Below, piece by piece: positions 1-5,110 of a stretch of 7,937 nt of DNA. Under the pieces are notes generated by a model. The model ran no database searches, was not told the DNA's origin, and saw nothing but the letters and a program-made list of their open reading frames with translations. The translations under genes were made by a program, and so were the position numbers. Each line of letters starts with the position of its first letter. The stretch's first letter is position 1. Source of the stretch: Christensenellaceae bacterium (GTDB lineage: Bacteria > Bacillota > Clostridia > Christensenellales > Borkfalkiaceae); assembly GCA_016295005.1 (NCBI GenBank), contig JAEDMA010000059.1, positions 1-7,937 on the forward strand, given 5' to 3'.

Positions 1-1
1 C

Positions 2-526
2 GCGCTAACCGACGCAAATAACGGAATCGTAAATCCTATTCTCGAAGTTTTCGGTTTATCGAGCAAAGAAAATCCGGTTGACCTGAATCTCGCTCAATAT
101 TTTTATCCAAAAATTATAATCGTAAGCATTATAAAAGGCACGGGGTGGGGGTCGATAGTATACACCGCCGCGATAGCGGGGATAGACCAGTCCTTGTATG
201 AGGCTGCGATTATCGACGGAGCGAACAGGTTCACGCGCGCTCGCCATATTACTTTGCCGCAGATATTGCCGACAGTTATGGTGTTTTTGCTTCTTAACGT
301 ATCGAAGCTTATGAATAACTCGTTCGAACAGTTTTATATATTCCAGACGACTGCAAACCAGTCGACTACGCGAGTTCTTGCCACATACATGTATTCTTTA
401 GGTTTCACATACCGTAATTATTCCACCGCAACGGCGCTGAGCCTTTTCGAGGGTGTAATTTCGCTGATACTTTTGACGTCCACTAATGCAATAGCAAAAA
501 AACTGACGGGAGAAGGATTGTACTGA
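2..526 (+). CDS. Sugar ABC transporter permease, LplB-type (3' part only)
   Basis: This is the C-terminal 174 residues of an integral membrane permease of the CUT1 carbohydrate ABC transporter class; the start lies upstream of the window, and the frame is open from base 2. The cytoplasmic EAA loop that docks onto the ATPase is clear: residues 67-74 of the visible part read EAAIIDGA, followed by I-x-L-P at 83-86. The end of the protein matches the LplB pattern: an MNNSFEQ segment after the EAA loop, a segment ending TYMYSLGF, an Ala/Leu-rich last membrane helix and a terminal GEGLY. The family works as a heterodimer with an LplC-type permease, which is the next gene. Its stop codon at 524-526 is one base from the next start, and the ribosome binding site of that gene lies inside this reading frame, so the two are probably translationally coupled. 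The transported sugar cannot be inferred from the permease. Confidence 0.93.
   Translation, partial: ALTDANNGIVNPILEVFGLSSKENPVDLNLAQYFYPKIIIVSIIKGTGWGSIVYTAAIAGIDQSLYEAAIIDGANRFTRARHITLPQILPTVMVFLLLNVSKLMNNSFEQFYIFQTTANQSTTRVLATYMYSLGFTYRNYSTATALSLFEGVISLILLTSTNAIAKKLTGEGLY
511..517 (+). promoter_or_regulatory. Ribosome binding site inside the upstream permease gene
   Basis: AGAAGGA lies 10 bases before the ATG at 528 and is contained in the last codons of the preceding permease gene. It fixes the start of the second permease and points to coupled translation of the two subunits. Confidence 0.7.
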
Positions 527-527
527 T

Positions 528-1409
528 ATGAAAAAAACAAATCACGTTTGCGGAGATAAATTTAACGTTTTTGACGTAATAATCTATATTGTTCTCGCAC
601 TTTTCGCGTTACTTTCCTTTTATCCGTTTTTATACACTATAGCAGGCAGCCTTAACGACGCTATGGATACTATGTACGGTCCCATATGGTTGATTCCGAG
701 AAAATTTACCTGGGCAAGCTACAGCGTCGTTTTAAGCGACGTAAGACTTTATTCGTCCTTTTTAAATACCTTCTTTTCCACGTTTATTACTCTGATCGTC
801 GCGCTGGTTTTGACCAGCTGCGTTGCGTACGCGATAAGCAACAAGAAGCTCCGTGGAAAGAAATTTTTCTGGTTTGCAAACCTGATAACCATGTTTTTCC
901 ACGGCGGTATGATTCCTTCGTATATGGTTATAGTTCTAACCGGTTTATACGATACTTTTTGGGTTTACTTGATCCCGTCGTTTTACTCGGTATTTAATAT
1001 GATAGTTCTAAGCAACTTTTTCAAGGGAATAGACGATAGTCTTTACGAAGCGGCTGTAGTGGACGGCGCGGGAGAAATAAGAATATGGCTGTCGATATTC
1101 ATGCCGCTTGCAAAACCCGCTCTCGCAACCGTAGGGCTCTGGATAGCGGTTTCCAAATGGAATTCTTATATGCCGACCATGCTTTATACGTCAAAGAGAA
1201 GCAATATATGGCTGATGCAATATTACCTAATGAAACTGATAAGAGAAGGCGATATGTCCGGAGTGGAAAGTCAGTATTACGGCGAAGTAAGTTCGCAGAC
1301 GCTTTCTTTCGCTGCGATTATTATATCTACGGTTCCGATCGTATTGATGTATCCTTTCGTATCGAAGTATTTTTCAAAAGGCATAATGATGGGCTCGCTG
1401 AAAGGATAA
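528..1409 (+). CDS. Sugar ABC transporter permease, LplC/YtcP-type
   Basis: A complete 293-residue permease, the usual length for the family, forming the second half of the membrane channel of a CUT1 carbohydrate importer. About six hydrophobic membrane segments can be seen, near residues 14-40, 78-104, 114-138, 144-163, 186-207 and 258-280. The EAA coupling loop is at 174-181 (EAAVVDGA), followed by I190 and P193, the expected spacing for the ATPase-docking motif. The family-typical N-terminal FYPFLYTIAGSLN and C-terminal GIMMGSLKG blocks are both present. The ATG at 528 is chosen because it follows an AGAAGGA site and gives the standard N terminus. Together with the upstream permease and downstream lipoprotein it makes an LplABC-like set; no ATPase is encoded here, and in this class a shared MsmX-like ATPase encoded elsewhere commonly serves several transporters. 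Substrate unknown, with a complex oligosaccharide inferred only from neighbours. Confidence 0.95.
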   Translation: MKKTNHVCGDKFNVFDVIIYIVLALFALLSFYPFLYTIAGSLNDAMDTMYGPIWLIPRKFTWASYSVVLSDVRLYSSFLNTFFSTFITLIVALVLTSCVAYAISNKKLRGKKFFWFANLITMFFHGGMIPSYMVIVLTGLYDTFWVYLIPSFYSVFNMIVLSNFFKGIDDSLYEAAVVDGAGEIRIWLSIFMPLAKPALATVGLWIAVSKWNSYMPTMLYTSKRSNIWLMQYYLMKLIREGDMSGVESQYYGEVSSQTLSFAAIIISTVPIVLMYPFVSKYFSKGIMMGSLKG

Positions 1410-1437
1410 GGCGATTCGCTTGTTTGCGAAAAACCGA

Positions 1438-1456
1438 TTATTTAAACTTTAAATAA
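1438..1456. repeat. AT-rich perfect inverted repeat in the spacer
   Basis: TTATTTAAA (1438-1446) and TTTAAATAA (1448-1456) are perfect 9-base arms around a single C at 1447. With a one-base centre it cannot form a relaxed hairpin without opening its inner pairs, so a protein-binding palindrome (operator-like) is as likely as an RNA structure. It lies just after the permease genes and just before the GC hairpin and the binding-protein gene. No regulator gene is in the window, so its role is open. Confidence 0.5.
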
Positions 1457-1457
1457 A

Positions 1458-1484
1458 TGCGACGTGGATCTTCTTTACGTCGCA
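1458..1484 (+). promoter_or_regulatory. Intercistronic RNA hairpin before the binding-protein gene
   Basis: TGCGACGT (1458-1465) pairs perfectly with ACGTCGCA (1477-1484), an 8-base-pair stem with an 11-base loop. The bases that follow are A-rich, not T-rich, so it is not a good forward terminator. It sits 8 bases before the AAGGAG site of the solute-binding lipoprotein. Stem-loops at permease/binding-protein junctions are known in other sugar operons to protect mRNA ends and adjust subunit ratios; that role here is inference. Confidence 0.5.
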
Positions 1485-1504
1485 AAAAATATAAGGAGCA
1501 GAAA

Positions 1505-3400
1505 ATGAAAAAAAGGATTGTTATACTATTTGTCGCTGTAGTTCTGACGTTCGGCAACTTCACTGCTTGCTTTGATTCGAATGAAAACAGCAACGCGGAC
1601 TATACCAGATATTCTACCGATTACGACCCGAACATAGATTCATGGCTTCAGATTGATCCTACGGACGAGGACGTGGAGATAAACTGGCTGATGGACTTTG
1701 CTTGGGCAAGTCAGGAATACGAAGAACTTATTTATAAGAGAACGGGAGTAAAAGTCAACTTTCAGACGGCGCTTAACAACGACCACGCAGAGCTTAATAC
1801 CGCTATTGCCGGCGGAAAACTTCCCGACATAATTTCGTTGAACGATATGTCGCTCAGGGTTCAGCTTGCCGAAGAAGGATATTGTTATGCAATAAACAAG
1901 CTTGCAGAAAGTTACGCGCCCAGCCTTTTAAAACGCGTATCGCAGGAACACTGGGACTACTATAAAGCTTCCGACGGAAACACTTATACGCTTGCTTCAA
2001 ACTTCTACAACGACGCCGATCTCAAGGAGTTTGAGGAAATGGGCGGAAAACAGTATTCTCTTTGCGACGTAATCGTCAGACTAGATTGGCTTAACGACTA
2101 TATAGAATACAAAAAAAACGCTGATCCCTCTTTCGACGAAAATACGGCAATAACCAAACCTTCGGGCTTTATTGAAATGTGTAAGTGGGTTAAGAGAGAG
2201 AAAGAACTTCCCAACTCAAACCCCACCGTATTGCTAACGCCCTTCCTTAAAACGGCGGTAAACGACGTTATATCTTACAGTCTGACCGGGCTTATGGAAT
2301 TTTTCAGCGTGCCGTACGAAGACTCTGAAGGCAATCTGGTCTATCAGTACGATACCGAAGAGTTCGTGGACGTAATATATTTTCTGAACGATTTATACAC
2401 TAATAAGCTTATCTCTTCTTCTAACTTTGCTTACAGCGTAAACGATTGTAAAAGCCAGATACTGAACGGTAAGTCGTTTGCTTCTATAGGTAACAATCAG
2501 AATAACAATAAGCAGATATCCATGCGCGAGCAGAGCGGATACAACAAAGATAATAACACCGTCAACGAAGCAAACGAATACGTAAGTATAATGCTGACCA
2601 ACGAAGCCGGCGACGCTCCGCTCCTTATGGATTACGCAGGTCGCGGACTTTACAACGTTATGATTACCAAAAACTGCAAGAGAGAAGACCGCGTAATAAA
2701 GGTGCTCGACTATCTTATGAGCGAACAGGGTCAACGCGAAATGATATACGGCGAGACCGAAGGCGAATATTATACTTACAAGATTCGCCCGGGCGAAATA
2801 AATCCCAAGACCGGGAAAGTATCTACTTACGGTCTGATTGAACCGACGGAACAGCTCAAGAAAGCCGTTTCGGAAGGGAACAGAGTCCCCGTAACGACTT
2901 TGGGACTTGGCAGACTTTCCCCGCTAGTAAATTCCATGTACGCGCGTATGGTTTCCGAATACGACGATTATGCCGGAATAGTGACTCCTGCATACTGGGC
3001 AAGTTATAAGATCAAAAAAACGTATTTTGACAACACTTTCTCGAGAACGCTGTTTAGATTCCCGCTGGATACTATCGACCGAAAAGAGCTTAATAAATAT
3101 ATAGACAGACAGGCGGACATAGAGGCAACGTGGATCGAAGCTTTGCCGAAGATGATTATGGCAAGCAGCAATGCGAAGGCAAAGGAAATATACGACGAGG
3201 CTTTGGCAAAGAGTTATTCTGAAGGCGCCACCGAATGGCTTGCATTCAGAAACAAATGTTTCCTGAGTTATAAAGAGGCAATGGGAGTAACTTACGCATG
3301 GCCGAAGAACGATCCGTCCTACACCGCGCCCGAAGTAAAGCTTTTCGGTTCAGCTGATAAATATATGACGTTGCCTCAATGGGTATACGGATCAAATTAG
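1505..3400 (+). CDS. Carbohydrate ABC transporter solute-binding lipoprotein (LplA-like)
   Basis: A 631-residue extracellular binding protein that would capture the sugar and deliver it to the two preceding permeases. The N terminus is a lipoprotein signal: MKKR, a hydrophobic stretch at 5-16, then F-T-A-C with the acylated cysteine at position 22, followed by an acidic Asn/Ser-rich linker. The lipobox has Phe where Leu is usual. The ATG at 1505 is chosen over one 48 bases upstream because AAGGAG (1493-1498) sits six bases before it and because the upstream extension would put a charged stretch ahead of the signal peptide and overlap the hairpin at 1458-1484. Family-1/8 binding-protein traits follow: a PDIISLND segment, a VRLDWLNDY segment typical of large LplA-like proteins, and an aromatic-rich C-terminal half. 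The length exceeds the roughly 400-450 residues of small sugar-binding proteins and fits the large LplA/Bacillota type that recognises oligosaccharides. The precise ligand cannot be read. Confidence 0.92.
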   Translation: MKKRIVILFVAVVLTFGNFTACFDSNENSNADYTRYSTDYDPNIDSWLQIDPTDEDVEINWLMDFAWASQEYEELIYKRTGVKVNFQTALNNDHAELNTAIAGGKLPDIISLNDMSLRVQLAEEGYCYAINKLAESYAPSLLKRVSQEHWDYYKASDGNTYTLASNFYNDADLKEFEEMGGKQYSLCDVIVRLDWLNDYIEYKKNADPSFDENTAITKPSGFIEMCKWVKREKELPNSNPTVLLTPFLKTAVNDVISYSLTGLMEFFSVPYEDSEGNLVYQYDTEEFVDVIYFLNDLYTNKLISSSNFAYSVNDCKSQILNGKSFASIGNNQNNNKQISMREQSGYNKDNNTVNEANEYVSIMLTNEAGDAPLLMDYAGRGLYNVMITKNCKREDRVIKVLDYLMSEQGQREMIYGETEGEYYTYKIRPGEINPKTGKVSTYGLIEPTEQLKKAVSEGNRVPVTTLGLGRLSPLVNSMYARMVSEYDDYAGIVTPAYWASYKIKKTYFDNTFSRTLFRFPLDTIDRKELNKYIDRQADIEATWIEALPKMIMASSNAKAKEIYDEALAKSYSEGATEWLAFRNKCFLSYKEAMGVTYAWPKNDPSYTAPEVKLFGSADKYMTLPQWVYGSN

Positions 3401-3406
3401 AAGGAG
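3401..3406 (+). promoter_or_regulatory. Ribosome binding site deciding the propeller-protein start
   Basis: AAGGAG begins immediately after the TAG stop at 3398-3400 and is five bases from the ATG at 3412. It rules out the in-frame ATG at 3379, which lies inside the preceding gene and would precede the signal peptide with an unrelated stretch. Confidence 0.75.
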
Positions 3407-3411
3407 TAAAA

Positions 3412-5088
3412 ATGCAGAAAGCAATAAAGCATATAATTTTTCCTGTGATTGTTTTTTTGTTTTGCGCTACGCCCTTGTCGTTTATCGGCAAAGGCGTAAC
3501 CGAAGCTAATGCGGGAAGCTCCGTAAATCACGTTTTAAGAAAAGAAATCGTTACCATTGTGGACAGCACTACCGATCTTTCCGTTCCGCTTGATTCATCG
3601 ATGAACAAAGACACGGAAACGGCTGCCGCGGAGTACGAAACTTATAACCCGTCCGACAGAAGATGGTGCGGAGTTTCCTCCGTCATTGTTGCGGGAAATA
3701 ATATCTTCGCCGCATGGCAGACGGGTGGGGATAAAGAACCTTCGGACTATAATTATATTACCGTCGCCGCAAGTACCGACGGCGGAAATACGTGGATAGA
3801 TCCGTTTATGATTATCGATCCGCCCGAAAAAGTAATGATAACCGTTCCGATGTTTTATTATAATGATCAGGGACAGCTGTTTTTGCTGTTTTTCCACAGG
3901 GCAAACGGAGTGTACGCCCTCCCGATTTATAATGCCGACGGTGATTTGTCCGAAATAACTTACGACGCGCCTTTCAGCATCGGAGTGAAAAATTCCAGCT
4001 TCACGAAACCTACGGTGTTATCCGACGGCACGCTAGGATACGTTTCCGGCTCGGGAGATCCGTCTACGAACGACGCAGCGTTTTACCGTTCCGACGACCA
4101 CGGGATATCATATAAAAAGATTTCCACAATGACGTCGGACACCGATAAAAACGCTAAACGCTATGCAGAATCTACGCTTGTCGAACTCAGCGACGGCAGG
4201 TACTGGGCGATAAGAAGACTTGAAAACGCCGTAAACGGCGGCATGGAACAGTATTTTTCTTCTGACAAAGGTCTGACGTGGACGGCAGGCGAATCAAATT
4301 TGCCAAAGCCGTTTTATTCGCCGGGAAGCAGATTCGATATGAAAAGACTTAAGTCCGGCGCATTGCTTCTCGTAACGAATGCGGAGGGCATGGGTTCTAC
4401 GAACAGGCGGAAAATGACAGCGTACCTCAGCGAAGACGACGGAAAAACCTGGAATTATTCTCTGCTTCTCGATAATTATATCACCTCTTATCCGGACATT
4501 TATCAGACTGACGACGGAACGATTTATATTCTTTTCGATAAGAATCGTTACGGAGAGGGTGGAATCAGGCTTTGCATTCTGACAGAAGAAGATATAAAAG
4601 CGGGTGAATTTATTTCCGAAAATTCCAGACAACTGATACCTATTACAAAAATACACGAAGAGTACGCGGATATCGTATCGGTCAACGGCGCTTTCGAAAA
4701 AGAGTTAAAGGTATCTAAAGGGACAACGTTCAGCGAACTGATAAAAAATATGCCGTCCGAAATAACCGTAACGGACGAGTACGGTAACAACCACGTTCTT
4801 TCGGGCACGTATTTTGTTTCGGGATATAACGGTGACGTTGACGGTATATATAACGGTACGTTCAGGACCACTCTTCCTTCTACCGAAACGGTAAAGCTTC
4901 AGGATTCGTTCAATCTGTTGAGTTTTAAGGTCTACGTGGGCAATGCTAACGATCCTAATGACGGCGGAAACAAAAGCGGCTGCGGAGCCGGAATAGAGGC
5001 TAATAGCCTGCTTTTGACTGTGATTGCGGCAGGAGCGAGTCTTTTCGTAAGAAAGTTAAAAAAATTAAGCCCCCGTCGGCGGGGTTAA
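3412..5088 (+). CDS. Secreted sialidase-fold (BNR/Asp-box) propeller protein with Ig-like domain and C-terminal membrane tail
   Basis: A 558-residue exported protein. Residues 1-34 form a signal peptide (Lys-containing start, hydrophobic 8-25, likely cut after A-N-A at 34). Residues about 80-400 form a sialidase-type six-bladed beta-propeller with four Asp-boxes: STDGGNTW (121-128), SDDHGISY (227-234, last Trp replaced by Tyr), SSDKGLTW (283-290) and SEDDGKTW (340-347). Other family blocks are TKPTVLSDG (198-206), E253 before LSDGR, SRFDMKRLKSG (306-316) and SYPD...DDGTIYILFD near 359-376. Arg84, Arg268/269 and Arg307 are candidates for the carboxylate-binding arginine triad. The classical F-R-I-P start of GH33 is not seen; R-x-x-G is there instead. 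Residues about 419-509 resemble a bacterial Ig-like domain (Big_4 style). The tail has KSGCGAG (521-527), a hydrophobic segment (about 530-546) and a basic end, suggesting membrane retention and processing. It may be an exo-sialidase, another propeller glycosidase or lyase, or a glycan-binding protein. Confidence 0.85.
   Translation: MQKAIKHIIFPVIVFLFCATPLSFIGKGVTEANAGSSVNHVLRKEIVTIVDSTTDLSVPLDSSMNKDTETAAAEYETYNPSDRRWCGVSSVIVAGNNIFAAWQTGGDKEPSDYNYITVAASTDGGNTWIDPFMIIDPPEKVMITVPMFYYNDQGQLFLLFFHRANGVYALPIYNADGDLSEITYDAPFSIGVKNSSFTKPTVLSDGTLGYVSGSGDPSTNDAAFYRSDDHGISYKKISTMTSDTDKNAKRYAESTLVELSDGRYWAIRRLENAVNGGMEQYFSSDKGLTWTAGESNLPKPFYSPGSRFDMKRLKSGALLLVTNAEGMGSTNRRKMTAYLSEDDGKTWNYSLLLDNYITSYPDIYQTDDGTIYILFDKNRYGEGGIRLCILTEEDIKAGEFISENSRQLIPITKIHEEYADIVSVNGAFEKELKVSKGTTFSELIKNMPSEITVTDEYGNNHVLSGTYFVSGYNGDVDGIYNGTFRTTLPSTETVKLQDSFNLLSFKVYVGNANDPNDGGNKSGCGAGIEANSLLLTVIAAGASLFVRKLKKLSPRRRG
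4963..5085 (+). other. Putative non-LPXTG C-terminal sorting/anchor signal of the propeller protein
   Basis: Codons 518-558 of the 3412-5088 gene encode a Gly/Asn linker, K-S-G-C-G-A-G, a hydrophobic run rich in Ala/Leu/Val, then R-K-L-K-K and S-P-R-R-R-G. The order (small-residue motif with a cysteine, one membrane helix, basic end) is that of tripartite sorting tails such as the MYXO-CTERM and Synerg-CTERM types, but the sequence is not an LPXTG signal. Assignment as a sorting signal is by architecture only; a simple membrane anchor would look similar. Confidence 0.55.
5065..5088. promoter_or_regulatory. GC hairpin overlapping the stop codon of the propeller gene
   Basis: CCCCG (5071-5075) and CGGGG (5080-5084) pair around a TCGG loop; TTAA (5065-5068) and TTAA (5085-5088) extend the stem across a two-base bulge. 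The stem encodes the last residues and stop codon of the gene. On the plus strand no T-run follows, so efficient termination is not expected; an RNA-stability or partial attenuation role is possible. On the minus strand the stem is followed by an uninterrupted T7-like run (complement of 5058-5064), so it would look like an intrinsic terminator for antisense transcription. Confidence 0.5.
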
Positions 5089-5098
5089 TAGCCGAAAA

Positions 5099-5105
5099 AG
5101 GAGGG
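5099..5105 (+). promoter_or_regulatory. Strong ribosome binding site
   Basis: AGGAGGG, a nearly full match to the 16S anti-Shine-Dalgarno sequence, ends five bases before the ATG at 5111. It fixes the start of the 654-residue secreted protein and suggests high translation independent of the upstream gene. Confidence 0.75.
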
Positions 5106-5110
5106 AAAAA

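Noticed and set aside
1415..1430. Five-base-pair hairpin TTCGC/GCGAA just after the second permease gene
   Set aside because: Too short, with no T-run after it, to call a terminator; it may simply be chance in the spacer.
1420..1448. Possible promoter: TTGTTT and TAAACT spaced by 17 bases
   Set aside because: Only about three and four of six consensus positions match, and AT-rich spacers give such pairs by chance; not listed as a promoter without transcript data.
1457..1504. In-frame upstream ATG extending the binding protein by 16 residues
   Set aside because: It has no ribosome binding site, lies in the palindrome/hairpin region and would place a strongly charged stretch before the lipoprotein signal; AAGGAG at 1493-1498 supports 1505.
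2111..2124. A-AAA-AAC slippery heptamer in the zero frame within a run of eight A's in the binding-protein gene
   Set aside because: A -1 shift would read CGC then TGA at once, truncating the protein at about residue 206; no obvious downstream structure supports a programmed shift, and A-runs are expected in Lys/Asn-rich genes of this composition.
2393..2734. Long minus-strand open frames within the binding-protein, propeller and secreted-protein genes (for example 2393-2734, 4294-4656, 5725-6063)
   Set aside because: They are entirely inside well-supported plus-strand genes, have no recognisable domains and no ribosome binding sites; they are shadows.
3379..3411. In-frame upstream ATG extending the propeller protein by 11 residues
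   Set aside because: It overlaps the end of the previous gene and has no ribosome binding site; the start at 3412 has AAGGAG five bases upstream and gives a normal signal peptide.
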